From: Desulfobacterales bacterium
GTDB taxonomy: Bacteria; Desulfobacterota; DSM-4660; Desulfatiglandales; Desulfatiglandaceae
Assembly (NCBI GenBank): GCA_022013615.1
Contig: JAKLQB010000130.1
Coordinates: 1 to 27,042, forward strand
Length of the DNA: 27,042 bases
Reading direction: 5' to 3'
The notes under the pieces are model-generated. The model saw only the letters and a list, made by a program, of their open reading frames with translations. It ran no database searches and was not told where the DNA came from. Shown here one piece after another: positions 7,110-16,223 of the stretch. Each line of letters opens with the position of its first letter. The stretch's first letter is position 1. Made by a program: the position numbers and the translations under genes.

Positions 7110-9070
7110 AAAAAGACATAAATTATTACATGGATCTCCCTTATACGATTGAGGTAGTCCCTATACCAAATTCACAGGGTGGGGGTTTCATAGCCAGGCT
7201 GCCAGAGTTTGGTCGCCTCGCTATCACAGGTGACGGAGAATCCCGTGAGGAAGCTATTGCCAATCTACTGGCCGCCCAAAAAGAGCGGCTCTCTGATTAT
7301 TTAAGGAAGGGTATCAAGATACCTGAACCAGTCCAAGAAGAGGAATATAGCGGAAAATTTCTTTTGAGAACACCGGCCAAGCTCCATATGATTTTGTCAA
7401 AGCAAGCCCAAGCGGAAGGCATCAGTTTGAATCAATATGTTAAATCTACCCTTGAGAAAGCTGTGGTACTGCAAGAGCATTCACGGAAAGATAAGGACAA
7501 GGAAGACAGATTTTTGAAAGCATTTCAAGCTTTATTGGAGAAGAAGTTTGAGCAAATTGAATTGAAGATGGAGTCAAAGGAAGATCTATCTGGACTTTCG
7601 CCAAAAAAGGCTGAACTGAAAAGCCAAACTGATGAATACCCGGATTTATTCGAACTCGTGCCTTGCATAATTACAGTTCAGGACAGAAATTACAAATTAG
7701 TCAGGTACAATCATGAGTTTGCCGAAAGATTTGACCCAAAGCCTGGAGCTTACTGTTTTAATGCCTATAAGGGGCTTAATGAAAAGTGTTCGAACTGCCC
7801 GGTTGAAAAAACATTTGAAGATGGCAGGTCTCATTGGAGCGAAGAATCAGGGTTAAACAAGGATGGAACTATTGCCCATTGGGTTGTCAAAACTGCACCC
7901 ATCAAGAATCATGAAGGTGAGATAGTTGCTGCCATGGAGATGTGTCTTGACATTACCCCCGTGAAACAGCTTAAAGAGAAACTGGAAAAATCAGAGAAGA
8001 GATATCACGCAATTTTTAACAATATTCCGAACCCTGTCTTTGTGCTGGGCCTGGATACCCTTGAAATATTCGACTGCAACAATAATGTGGAGCCTGTTTA
8101 TGGATATCAACGGGATGAGATAATAAAAGGATCCTTTCTTGATATGTTCAAGAATGAAGACAGGGAAGAATATGCTTCAAAGCTGAAAACATCTGCTTTC
8201 ATAAGCCAGGCAAAACAGGTAACCAAGGAAGGCAGGACACTTTTTGTTAATATCCGGATTTCACCATTAGAGTATCTTGGAAGAACGGTGCTTCTTGTCG
8301 TAACCAGTGATATCACCAAACGCCTTGAAACCGAACAGCAATTAATACAGGCCAGCAAGATGGCAACACTGGGAGAGATGGCTACTGGCGTTGCTCACGA
8401 ACTCAATCAGCCCCTTTCCGTCATAGAAACTGCAAGCAGCTTTTTCATGAGAAAAATAAATAAAAAGGAAAGGATCGAGGATGAAAACCTCTTTACCATG
8501 GCAAAGAAGATACGCAGTAATGTGGACCGTGCCACTAAAATTATACATCATATGAGGGAGTTCGGACGCAAATCAGATGTCACTAAGAGAAAAACCGATA
8601 CAAATAAGGTACTGAGCAAGGCCCTTGAAATTTTTGCTCAGCAATTGAAGTTAAGGGAAATAGAGGTAGTAAAAGAGCTGCAAGAAGATCTACCGCCCAT
8701 TCTTGCTGATTCCAATCGGCTGGAACAGGTCTTCATTAACCTGCTCATTAACGCGAGGGACGCCATTGAAGCAAAGTGGGAAGAATCTGATCACAAGGGT
8801 GGAGACAAAAAAATATTTCTGAAAACCGGTTCCAAAGATGGAATGGTTATCATTGAAGTAAAAGATACTGGAATTGGCATTCCGCAATCTATCTTTGATA
8901 AGATTTTTGAGCCTTTTTTTACCACCAAAAAGGTTGGCAGAGGAACTGGACTCGGCCTTTCCATAAGTTACGGTATTATACAGGACTTCGGGGGGAGCAT
9001 ACATGTGCTGTCCAACAAAAATGGGGGTGCCTCTTTTGTCATAAAGCTTCCAGTGGCAGGTCAAGAATGA
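7106..9070 (+). CDS. HicB antitoxin-like / PAS / PAS / histidine kinase fusion
   Basis: 654 aa in one uninterrupted frame. Residues 10-75 have the HicB partially degraded RNase-H fold pattern ([34 protein letters not shown]). Residues 82-121 are a HicB-type ribbon-helix-helix DNA-binding domain ([30 protein letters not shown]). A charged coiled linker follows (125-160). PAS1 (180-288) carries Cys217, Cys228 and Cys231; PAS2 spans 300-405. HisKA has VAHELNQPL with His431. The ATPase domain has the N-box NLLINARDA (Asn549), DTGIGIP and GRGTGLGLS. There is no membrane segment, so this is a cytoplasmic sensor. It overlaps the next gene by ATGA, so that receiver protein is the likely partner. The HicB part could bind DNA or a toxin and so tie kinase activity to a promoter; that is inference. 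An accidental gene fusion is the alternative. Confidence 0.85.
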   Translation: MKKDINYYMDLPYTIEVVPIPNSQGGGFIARLPEFGRLAITGDGESREEAIANLLAAQKERLSDYLRKGIKIPEPVQEEEYSGKFLLRTPAKLHMILSKQAQAEGISLNQYVKSTLEKAVVLQEHSRKDKDKEDRFLKAFQALLEKKFEQIELKMESKEDLSGLSPKKAELKSQTDEYPDLFELVPCIITVQDRNYKLVRYNHEFAERFDPKPGAYCFNAYKGLNEKCSNCPVEKTFEDGRSHWSEESGLNKDGTIAHWVVKTAPIKNHEGEIVAAMEMCLDITPVKQLKEKLEKSEKRYHAIFNNIPNPVFVLGLDTLEIFDCNNNVEPVYGYQRDEIIKGSFLDMFKNEDREEYASKLKTSAFISQAKQVTKEGRTLFVNIRISPLEYLGRTVLLVVTSDITKRLETEQQLIQASKMATLGEMATGVAHELNQPLSVIETASSFFMRKINKKERIEDENLFTMAKKIRSNVDRATKIIHHMREFGRKSDVTKRKTDTNKVLSKALEIFAQQLKLREIEVVKELQEDLPPILADSNRLEQVFINLLINARDAIEAKWEESDHKGGDKKIFLKTGSKDGMVIIEVKDTGIGIPQSIFDKIFEPFFTTKKVGRGTGLGLSISYGIIQDFGGSIHVLSNKNGGASFVIKLPVAGQE

Positions 9071-10158
9071 TAGAAGAAACAATTTTACTTGTTGATGATG
9101 AAGAGGATATCTGCGAGATTCTGGATATATCTCTATCTGACCTCGGTTATAAAGTATATACAGCAGAAAATGGCGAGAAAGCCCTCCAGATCTTCAGAGA
9201 GGTTAACCCTCCTATAGTGATCGTCGATATAAGAATGCCGGGCATGGACGGTATAGAACTCCTCCAGAAGATTAAGCAGGAAAATGCTGAAACAGAGGTG
9301 ATTATGATTACCGGCCACGGCGATATGGACCTTGCCATAAAGAGCCTCAAGTATGAAGCAACCGATTTTATCACTAAGCCCATCAATGACGAGGTCCTGG
9401 AATTTGCCTTAAAGAGAGCGCATGAAAGAATTTCCATGAGGCAGAAAATAAGGGAGTACACAATAAGGCTTGAAAAGCTTGTGCATGAAATTCTCGGTCT
9501 GTCCCACACCATTAAGACCATCGCTGGAGGTCTTGAAGGGGGGACATTTGTCCTGGAAAAGGGGATAGAATTGGGCCAGAAGGAATATGTGCTCCAAGGC
9601 TGGGATATGATCAGAGTAAGCGTTGAAACGATCAAAAACCTGTCTCTTGATGTTCTTAATTATGCCAAACACACCGATATGAACTACCGATTGTGTGATC
9701 CCAACAAGCCTGCAAAGGAAGTGGCAGCCCTGATGAACTCCCGGGCTGAACAATACGGGGTTGATTTGAAAATAGACCTTGCCCCAGATCTGGAGGCTCT
9801 GCTCTTTGATCCCGAAGGCATCCACCACTGCCTTTTGAACCTTGTTTCAAATGCCATAGATGCTACAGCTGGGGATGATTGCTTCAATAAAGAGAAAGAG
9901 GTGCTTCTCAGAACAGTCAAGATAGACGGTTGGGGGGTTGAATACCAGGTTACAGACACTGGCTGCGGAATAGATGAAGAGATCAAAGAAAAAATATTCA
10001 AGGGCTTCTTCAGCACAAAGGGCCCCATGGGCACCGGCATAGGACTAATGATAACAAAGAAGATTGTAGACGAGCATAAGGGTGTTATCGAAGTTGAATC
10101 AGAAAAAAGAAGTGGCACAAAATTTACAATAAGACTCCCGGAAAAGACTCAAATTTAA
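9067..10158 (+). CDS. Response-regulator receiver fused to a histidine-kinase core
   Basis: 363 aa. Receiver at residues 5-125 with acidic DDEED, phospho-acceptor Asp54 (IVIVDIRMPG), Thr in MITGHGDM and Lys in FITKPIND. A helical linker follows, then a kinase core with a non-standard H-box (LSHTIKTIAGGL, His147), N-box (NLVSNAIDA), DTGCGID and GTGIGLMITKK. There is no PAS domain, DNA-binding output domain or membrane helix. The receiver-first order suggests a protein phosphorylated by the overlapping upstream kinase that passes the signal on. Its receiver differs at only about 19 of 126 residues from that of the 20040-22004 protein, while the kinase cores are much less alike. The ATG overlaps the upstream stop by 4 bp. 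Confidence 0.9.
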   Translation: MIEETILLVDDEEDICEILDISLSDLGYKVYTAENGEKALQIFREVNPPIVIVDIRMPGMDGIELLQKIKQENAETEVIMITGHGDMDLAIKSLKYEATDFITKPINDEVLEFALKRAHERISMRQKIREYTIRLEKLVHEILGLSHTIKTIAGGLEGGTFVLEKGIELGQKEYVLQGWDMIRVSVETIKNLSLDVLNYAKHTDMNYRLCDPNKPAKEVAALMNSRAEQYGVDLKIDLAPDLEALLFDPEGIHHCLLNLVSNAIDATAGDDCFNKEKEVLLRTVKIDGWGVEYQVTDTGCGIDEEIKEKIFKGFFSTKGPMGTGIGLMITKKIVDEHKGVIEVESEKRSGTKFTIRLPEKTQI

Positions 10159-10647
10159 GCGGGCCATTCTCTGACAGCCGGTCTAACAGTTATAGGCTCA
10201 AACAATAGATGGATGGCCATAGTCTCCCCCGAAACTTACATAATTAGGTTTCATCTCCCCCTACCGCGCACTGCATGAACCACTGCCAAAGAAAGAAATT
10301 TCCATCTCCATGATTCCTCTTCTTATCTTGCAGGCGGGAAGCCTATTTTCCGTACTCACCGATTCTTATACACCATCATCAAAGCCACCCAATAATTCAA
10401 CTACAAATTTCTTGGCCAAATCCACCTTCCTCACTCAGCAGGCAAATCATTAACTGCATGGTGTTGGGCGGAGCGACTTCCGAGGGTTTTTGTGGGAACA
10501 AGGTCCTGAAAGATAAATCGTCCCCCTGCCGATGGACTCTGCCGTGAAGGCCTCAAAAGACTCGTTGTATGTAAATGACTGTAATTTAACACAATTTATT
10601 CCTAATAAGCTTCAGAGAAAATATTTTTTCTATCAGGAATTTTTAAA
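10159..10647. other. Gene-poor intergenic stretch before the rrf2-hmc promoter
   Basis: No intact gene was found. On the minus strand, around 10400-10560, short coding-like pieces appear in two frames (GRGTIYLSGPCSHKNP, then QLMICLLSEEGGFGQE) with stops between them. They could be a decayed gene, but I cannot name it. The 150 bp before the promoter is AT-rich, typical of a regulatory region. Confidence 0.4.
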
Positions 10648-10676
10648 TTGACAAAAGCAGGTAAGTTTGAGATAAA
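10648..10676 (+). promoter_or_regulatory. Putative promoter of rrf2 (and probably the hmc operon)
   Basis: A perfect TTGACA (10648-10653), 17-bp spacer and GATAAA (10671-10676). Transcription would begin near 10683, placing the palindrome at 10698-10724 just downstream of the start site, a classic repressor position. It is the only clear promoter seen before hmcA. Confidence 0.6.
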
Positions 10677-10697
10677 ATTTTCGGTTCCATATCATAT

Positions 10698-10724
10698 TAA
10701 TATAGATAAATATTATCTATATTA
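10698..10724. promoter_or_regulatory. Perfect 12+3+12 palindrome, likely Rrf2 operator
   Basis: The arm TAATATAGATAA is followed by the spacer ATA and the exact reverse complement TTATCTATATTA. All 12 pairs match. It ends 20 bp before the rrf2 start codon. Rrf2-family proteins bind dyad-symmetric AT-rich sites and commonly repress their own gene, so auto-regulation is the natural reading. Confidence 0.75.
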
Positions 10725-10744
10725 CGATAATTCCCAAGAGGCGG

Positions 10745-11200
10745 ATGAAACTTTCAACCAAAACCAGGTACGGCATAAGGTTGCTCCTTGATTTAGCTCG
10801 ATACTATGATCAAGGACCTGTACAGATTGGGGATATTGCCAAGAGACAGGACATCTCGGTTAAATACCTGGAGCAGATAGTTCGCCCTTTGAAAAAGGCC
10901 GGGTTTGTTTGCAGTATCCGAGGTCCTAAAGGTGGACACATTCTGGGCAAGGCCCCAGAGGAAATCTCTTTGGACCAAATTGTCAGACTGCTGGAGAACG
11001 AAAACGACCTGGTGGAGTGCGTGACAGACCACCAAAAGTGCGCCAGATCGAACGATTGTAGCGTTCGGCTGGTCTGGCAGGAAGCCAACAGAGCATTTTA
11101 CGAAAAACTACAATCTATAACAATAACCGATTTGCTGGCTAACGACAATACTCTGGAGAGAGATGAGACAACTTATTCTTTAAGATCAAAGGATAGCTGA
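10745..11200 (+). CDS. rrf2: Rrf2-family transcriptional regulator of the hmc operon
   Basis: 151 aa, the usual Rrf2 length. The N-terminus MKLSTKTRYGIRLLLDLA is canonical, followed by a winged helix with recognition helix ISVKYLEQIVRPLKKAG and wing RGPKGGHILGKAPEEIS. Cys92, Cys99 and Cys105 (spacing C-x6-C-x5-C) fall where IscR and NsrR bind their Fe-S cluster, so a redox-, NO- or iron-sulfur-sensing role is likely; an extra Cys56 is present. The founding member of this family regulates hmc in Desulfovibrio vulgaris, where it lies downstream of hmcF; here it lies upstream. AAGAGGCGG directly precedes the ATG, rather close. There is a 104-bp gap to hmcA and no clear new promoter, so co-transcription with hmc is likely. 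Confidence 0.9.
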   Translation: MKLSTKTRYGIRLLLDLARYYDQGPVQIGDIAKRQDISVKYLEQIVRPLKKAGFVCSIRGPKGGHILGKAPEEISLDQIVRLLENENDLVECVTDHQKCARSNDCSVRLVWQEANRAFYEKLQSITITDLLANDNTLERDETTYSLRSKDS

Positions 11201-11304
11201 TGTCTCAGATCAATCAATCAGCGCCGGGTTTATTCAAAGGCTGATGGGTTTGGGGTAAGGGCACTGGATTGCCTGGTCAATACAACAATGTGTAAGGATT
11301 AATC

Positions 11305-12945
11305 ATGAAGAAACGAGGATCACTGTTTGGGTTGGCTGGAATCTTGTTTACGGTTACTATCGTTTCAATTTACACTATGGGGGCTCAAGAGGTTATGGAA
11401 GAACCAAGTAATACCTCTGAAACAAGAGCCGATGTCATAACCATTGATACATTGAAAGGTTTTGGGGGTCTTGAACGACAAGAAGTAGTATTTCTTCATG
11501 ACTTGCATACCGATGCCCTGGAAAAGAAGAATAAAGACTGCTCAACCTGTCATCTATCTGAGAATGATCGCCTGTCCCCGAAATTCAAACGGCTTAAAGA
11601 TACTGGCAGACAAGACGTGATGGATATCTACCATGCCGATTGTATGGCATGCCACAAGGAAATGTCTACTGCTGGTGAAAAGGCCGGGCCTGTTGAGGTC
11701 TGTGGCGAATGTCACCGAGACAAGGCCAAGGCTATTTCTTTAAGAGAGCCTATGGGTTTTGATAAATCCCTCCATTTCCGTCATTCAGAAGCAAATAAGG
11801 ATAAATGTGAACTCTGCCATCACGAATATGACAAAAAAGCCAAAAAGCTGTTTTACGCAAAAGAGAAAGAAGGTTCATGCCGCTATTGCCACATGGAGGT
11901 GACAGACGAAAACCGGATTTCCATGAGACTCGCGTCTCATCTTTCCTGCATGGATTGCCATATAAAGAGACTGGCCAAGAACAAGGGAAAGGCACCGGCC
12001 AAGGACAAGATTGCAGGGCCTGTTAAATGTAGTGGCTGCCATGATCCTAAAAAAAGACAGATGATAGAAAAAGTTACAGATGTTCCCAGGATCAAGCGGA
12101 AACAGCCTGATATCGTCCTGATCCAGACCGACAAGCCGGAAACAGACAAAGGAGAGCTGGCTCTCAAAATGAATCCAGTTCCTTTTGATCACAAGGCTCA
12201 CGAGGGACATAACGATACTTGCCGGGTATGCCACCATGCAAGTTTGGATTCATGCAGCAAAAAATGTCATACTCTTGCAGGATCTAAAGAAGGAAAAGAC
12301 GTCAAACTTGAGCGGGCCATGCATCAAGTGGGAGCCACAGAGAGCTGTTTGGGGTGTCATGAAATAAGCAAGCGGGACACGAATTGTGCCGGGTGCCATG
12401 CTTTTATGGAGAAAGACCGCAAGCAGGAGGAGTCTTTTTGCCTTACATGTCACATGCAGCCATTACAGGAAAGCTCAGAGGTGGAAGAGAAGCCCGAAGT
12501 GCTGGCCGGTTTACTGCTTCAGTCAAGAAAAACTGTAACCGACACATATAGGGAGGAGGATATACCGGAAAAAGTAATCATTAAAGAGCTGGCAGACAAA
12601 TACGAACCTGTTGAGTTTCCTCACCGTAAAATTGTGCATACACTTTTGGAAAATATCAAAGACAATAAATTGACTAATTATTTCCACAGCGAAAAGGGTG
12701 CACTTTGCCAGGCATGCCATCACAACAGCCCGACAGCAAAAAATCCTCCCCGTTGTGTGAGCTGTCATGGCAAACCCTTTGATGAGAACAATCTGTTGAG
12801 GCCGGGAGTAAAGGCAGCCTATCACCAGCAATGCATGGGATGCCATAGGGAAATGCGTATTGAAAAACCCAATGCTGTTAAATGTACTGATTGTCACAAG
12901 GAAAGGAAAAAACCGGAAAAAGATTTTTATGGTAGACCCCTTTAA
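11305..12945 (+). CDS. hmcA: High-molecular-weight cytochrome c HmcA, 16 hemes
   Basis: 546 aa with an N-terminal export signal (MKKRGSLFGLAGILFTVTIV). By hand count there are 16 c-type heme sites: 15 CxxCH (starting with CSTCH, CMACH, CGECH, ending CMGCH, CTDCH) and one CxxxCH (CSKKCH, the ninth). Length and heme number match HmcA of Desulfovibrio vulgaris. It sits on the periplasmic side, takes electrons from hydrogenases via small tetraheme cytochromes and hands them to the membrane part of the Hmc complex. Numerous further His residues can serve as distal heme ligands. A charged region without hemes (about residues 395-460) divides the last four hemes from the rest. hmcB follows 26-35 bp downstream. 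Confidence 0.95.
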   Translation: MKKRGSLFGLAGILFTVTIVSIYTMGAQEVMEEPSNTSETRADVITIDTLKGFGGLERQEVVFLHDLHTDALEKKNKDCSTCHLSENDRLSPKFKRLKDTGRQDVMDIYHADCMACHKEMSTAGEKAGPVEVCGECHRDKAKAISLREPMGFDKSLHFRHSEANKDKCELCHHEYDKKAKKLFYAKEKEGSCRYCHMEVTDENRISMRLASHLSCMDCHIKRLAKNKGKAPAKDKIAGPVKCSGCHDPKKRQMIEKVTDVPRIKRKQPDIVLIQTDKPETDKGELALKMNPVPFDHKAHEGHNDTCRVCHHASLDSCSKKCHTLAGSKEGKDVKLERAMHQVGATESCLGCHEISKRDTNCAGCHAFMEKDRKQEESFCLTCHMQPLQESSEVEEKPEVLAGLLLQSRKTVTDTYREEDIPEKVIIKELADKYEPVEFPHRKIVHTLLENIKDNKLTNYFHSEKGALCQACHHNSPTAKNPPRCVSCHGKPFDENNLLRPGVKAAYHQQCMGCHREMRIEKPNAVKCTDCHKERKKPEKDFYGRPL

Positions 12946-12980
12946 GCAAATGAAGTTGAATATTTTTTGAGGTGGTTTAT

Positions 12981-14036
12981 ATGCCGATATCACGAAGAAG
13001 ATTCCTTGGCTGGATGGGTGCTGCAGGATTGGGCACTACCTTTGGCAACTCAGCTCATGCTGCTGTAAACAAGCATTATAAAGGTTACCCCGAAAGCTTT
13101 GGTGTTCTACACGATACTGTGCTGTGTATTGGATGCCGAAATTGTGAGGCGGGTTGCAACAAAGTGAATGAATTGCCACCTCCGGACCGTCCATTTGATG
13201 ACATATCAGTTCTGGATAATAAGCGGAGAACAGATCCAAAGGCTTATACTGTAGTAAATAGATATGATAATGTTAATAACGCAAGAGGTCCTTTGTACCG
13301 TAAAATTCAGTGTAATCACTGTCTGGAGCCTGCATGTGCATCGGTATGTTTTGTAAGGGCTTTTACAAAAACAAAGACCGGTGCAGTTGTTTACGATGCC
13401 TCTGTCTGCGTAGGTTGTAGATATTGTATGATTGCCTGCCCTTTTGAAATACCAACTTATGAATATGACAAAGCCCTTTCTCCACGAATCATGAAGTGCA
13501 CCATGTGTCATCCAAGAGTTGTCAAGGGCAAGCTCCCCGGATGTGTGGAGGCATGTCCGAATGAGGCTTTAACTTTCGGAAAACGCAATGATTTGATAAA
13601 TATTGCCCGTGAACGCATTCGGAGGTATCCAGATCGCTACGTAAATCACATTTATGGAGAACATGAGATGGGAGGGACAAGCTGGTTGAATATTTCCGGG
13701 GTTCCCTTCAAACAGCTGGGAATGCGTGAAGACTTAGGTGTGACTCCTGCTCCTGAATTGACCGCGGGCGCCCTTGGCGCAGTTCCAATCGTAGTAGGAC
13801 TGTGGCCTGTTCTGCTTACAGGCATTTATGCCATATCGAAAAGGAAAGATAAGATTGCCAGGGAGGAGCATGAACAAGCCCTTGTCACAGCATTAGCTCA
13901 ATCAAGTGCAGAGGCAGAATCGAAGCTTTCGGAGGCCTTGGAAAAGGCCGAAGTGAAAAATAGAATAACTATAGAAGCAGCGGTAAAAAAAGCGCTTGAA
14001 AAAGTGGCCGAGACTCAAACCAAGGAGGGGTCCTGA
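12981..14036 (+). CDS. hmcB: HmcB, Tat-exported four-cluster ferredoxin subunit
   Basis: 351 aa from the ATG at 12981, chosen over the GTG at 12972 because GAGGTG (12969-12974) is the natural ribosome site for the ATG. The N-terminus has a twin-arginine signal ([15 protein letters not shown]). Four cysteine groups for four [4Fe-4S] clusters follow: [37 protein letters not shown] and CTMC with [12 protein letters not shown] hydrophobic helix (about [19 protein letters not shown]) near residue 265 is followed by a charged helical tail facing the cytoplasm, as in Desulfovibrio HmcB. It passes electrons from HmcA to the NrfD-like HmcC. Its TGA overlaps the hmcC ATG by one base. Confidence 0.93.
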   Translation: MPISRRRFLGWMGAAGLGTTFGNSAHAAVNKHYKGYPESFGVLHDTVLCIGCRNCEAGCNKVNELPPPDRPFDDISVLDNKRRTDPKAYTVVNRYDNVNNARGPLYRKIQCNHCLEPACASVCFVRAFTKTKTGAVVYDASVCVGCRYCMIACPFEIPTYEYDKALSPRIMKCTMCHPRVVKGKLPGCVEACPNEALTFGKRNDLINIARERIRRYPDRYVNHIYGEHEMGGTSWLNISGVPFKQLGMREDLGVTPAPELTAGALGAVPIVVGLWPVLLTGIYAISKRKDKIAREEHEQALVTALAQSSAEAESKLSEALEKAEVKNRITIEAAVKKALEKVAETQTKEGS

Positions 14037-15262
14037 TGTCCAAAGATACAACCACAATCAGCAAATCTCCCCCCCCCCTTGGTTATGCTGCTAAAGAATT
14101 GGTGAAGGCATTAGTGCAAACATTTTTGAGCCCTTTTGGCATTGTCGCCGGGATAATTGTAATCTTGGGATTGGTCCTAACAGTCCTGCGATTTACAGGG
14201 GGATTAGCGGCTGTAACAAACCTGTCAGACTATAATCCATGGGGTATATGGATAGGCTTTGATCTGCTGACAGGTGTTGCCTTAGCGGCAGGGGGTTTTG
14301 TCACTTCTGCGGCAGTATATATTTTCGGCATGAAGAGATACCATTTTGCAGTAAGACCTGCCCTCTTAACTGGATTTCTGGGATACGCACTTGTGGTTCT
14401 CGCTCTGCATTATGATGTGGGGAGACCTTGGCGTTTGCCTTATCCCTTTATCATAAGGCAGGGGACAACATCGGTTTTATTTGAAGTAGGCGCTTGCGTA
14501 GCTCTTTATCTGACGGTACTTTTTGTTGAATTCTTCCCCGCGGCATTGGAATGGCTAGGGTTAAAAAAGGTTAGGGGTCTAATAATCAAGCTAACACTGC
14601 TTCTGACAATATTCGGTGTGATACTATCCACATTGCACCAGTCATCGCTTGGCGCGCTATTTCTTATTGCTCCCTCCAAACTTCATCCTCTCTGGTATTC
14701 ATCCTATCTACCTGTTTTCTTCTTTATCTCAAGTATATTCGCAGGGTTTTCAATGGTGATATTTGAAAGCACGCTTTCCCATCGCTATTTTGCCCATAAG
14801 ATGGATGAAACGCATCTGAAGGGCCGTGAAGATGTGGCTTTGGGATTTGGAAAAGCCGCATCATTTGTTCTGGCAGGCTATTTTACCATTAAAATTGTAG
14901 GGGTGGCCGCTGGCAATAATTGGTATCTGCTTGGCACCTCATACGGATTTTGGTTTCTAGTTGAACTTTTGGGATTTGTGGCACTACCGTGTTTTTTGTA
15001 TGCGGTTGGTGTCCGTGACCGGAATCTGAAACTCATCAAGTGGGCTGCGGTTTGGACAGTGTTAGGTGTCGTGTTAAACAGGTTGAATGTATCGCTGATC
15101 GCTTTTAACTGGCACTTGCCATCTGCTGATCGTTATTTCCCCCATTGGATGGAGATTGCCCTCTCAATTTTCATTGTCACTATTGGCATTATCGCTTTTA
15201 GGGTTATTGCCACTATAATGCCTATTTTTTATGAACATTCTGATTACAAAGACTTACACTGA
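14036..15262 (+). CDS. hmcC: HmcC, NrfD/PsrC-type integral membrane subunit
   Basis: 408 aa with about ten membrane helices, of the NrfD/PsrC family that exchanges electrons with menaquinone next to a four-cluster ferredoxin. Seen are PWGIWIGFDLLTGVALAAGGF near residue 65, LHYDVGRPWRLPYPF near 120, STLHQSSLGALF near 200 and, at the end, RLNVSLIAFNWHLP, all characteristic of the family. Translation is coupled to hmcB (TGATG). A run of ten C residues (14069-14078) lies 33 bp into the gene and encodes part of a Pro stretch; a one-base slip would abolish the protein. Confidence 0.93.
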   Translation: MSKDTTTISKSPPPLGYAAKELVKALVQTFLSPFGIVAGIIVILGLVLTVLRFTGGLAAVTNLSDYNPWGIWIGFDLLTGVALAAGGFVTSAAVYIFGMKRYHFAVRPALLTGFLGYALVVLALHYDVGRPWRLPYPFIIRQGTTSVLFEVGACVALYLTVLFVEFFPAALEWLGLKKVRGLIIKLTLLLTIFGVILSTLHQSSLGALFLIAPSKLHPLWYSSYLPVFFFISSIFAGFSMVIFESTLSHRYFAHKMDETHLKGREDVALGFGKAASFVLAGYFTIKIVGVAAGNNWYLLGTSYGFWFLVELLGFVALPCFLYAVGVRDRNLKLIKWAAVWTVLGVVLNRLNVSLIAFNWHLPSADRYFPHWMEIALSIFIVTIGIIAFRVIATIMPIFYEHSDYKDLH

Positions 15263-15289
15263 AGTTAATGCAAGAAGGGACATATCAGT

Positions 15290-15421
15290 ATGGACGGGAT
15301 TTTTTATACACTTCAAGATTTTTTCACATACACTAAGGCAGTCATATACATCCTGATCGTGGCAATCCTATTTGCAATGGCTGGATTCTGGTCTTTTCTG
15401 ACAGGGAGAGATGAGGATTAA
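15290..15421 (+). CDS. hmcD: HmcD, 43-aa single-helix membrane subunit
   Basis: A 43-codon gene between hmcC and hmcE. The ATG at 15290 follows GAAGGGA. The protein has a short polar start (MDGIFYTLQDFFTYTKA), one hydrophobic helix (VIYILIVAILFAMAGFW) and a charged end (TGRDED). Position and layout match HmcD of Desulfovibrio, a very small subunit of unknown detailed role. Confidence 0.8.
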   Translation: MDGIFYTLQDFFTYTKAVIYILIVAILFAMAGFWSFLTGRDED

Positions 15422-15505
15422 TAATCCCCTTGGCAATCTCCCAGACTGCGGATGGCCATTTGATAATTAATGCGAAGGTATTACCTTATATCTGAGGAGT
15501 AGGAA

Positions 15506-16183
15506 ATGTATCAATTTATAACCGGCCCCCTTTTATGGCTGTCATTCGGCATTTTCTTTATTGGGTTGATAGTTCGTATAGTACACTATATCAGGGGGCT
15601 TAATTGGCAACTGGACAGGGTTACCTATACTGTAAATGTCTCTTATGGAATAAAAGGGGCATTTAGGTCCATTTTCTTTTGGCTCTTTCCTTTTGGAACA
15701 AGGAGCTGGCGGACTAAACCAGGAATGACCGTACTTTTTTTCTCCCTTCATATTGGCCTGATCTTTACACCTGTTTTTCTGCTGGCCCATAATATCATTC
15801 TGAAAGAAAGATGGGGGTTCAGCCTGCCGACTATCTCCGGGACCCTTGCTGATATCTTGACAATTGCCGTTTTTGTTTCTATTCTTTTTCTAGTTCTTCG
15901 GCGTATTGCGCTTCCTGAAGTAAGGATTCTTACAACAGCATATGATTACATGCTCCTGGCCATTACCCTTGCACCTTTTATTACGGGTTTTCTGGCCGCT
16001 CAACACGTTCCGAGCTATAGTTTTTGGCTTATAGCACATATTATCAGTGGCGAAATCATGCTGATAGTTATACCATTTACCAAACTGTCCCATATCGTCC
16101 TGTTTTTCCTATCCAGAGCCCAACTCGGGATGGACTACGGGATTAAGCGAGGGGGTATGAAAGGGAAGGGTTTGGCCTGGTAA
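15506..16183 (+). CDS. hmcE: HmcE, NarI/DsrM-like cytochrome b subunit
   Basis: 225 aa, about six hydrophobic helices, matching HmcE in size and place. His82, His95, His178 and His196 lie in or next to membrane helices ([32 protein letters not shown]) and are candidates for two b-heme ligand pairs, as in the NarI/DsrM fold. It probably works with HmcC in quinone-linked or direct transmembrane electron transfer. The ATG follows GAGGAGTAGGA. An 84-bp gap separates it from hmcD, in which no promoter is obvious. Confidence 0.9.
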   Translation: MYQFITGPLLWLSFGIFFIGLIVRIVHYIRGLNWQLDRVTYTVNVSYGIKGAFRSIFFWLFPFGTRSWRTKPGMTVLFFSLHIGLIFTPVFLLAHNIILKERWGFSLPTISGTLADILTIAVFVSILFLVLRRIALPEVRILTTAYDYMLLAITLAPFITGFLAAQHVPSYSFWLIAHIISGEIMLIVIPFTKLSHIVLFFLSRAQLGMDYGIKRGGMKGKGLAW

Positions 16184-16223
16184 TCTTTATCTTAACTTTT
16201 TTAATATTCAAGGAGTACTGAAC

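Noticed and set aside
10400..10560. Minus-strand coding-like pieces before the rrf2 promoter as a gene
   Set aside because: They need a frame change and contain stops; no family could be named, so only the intergenic note is given.
11280..11296. ATACAAC-AAT-GTGTAAG before hmcA as a further copy of the ATACCAC-N3-GTGGTAT operator
   Set aside because: It departs from the consensus at several positions in both arms, is not symmetric and is not preceded by a TTGAC box.
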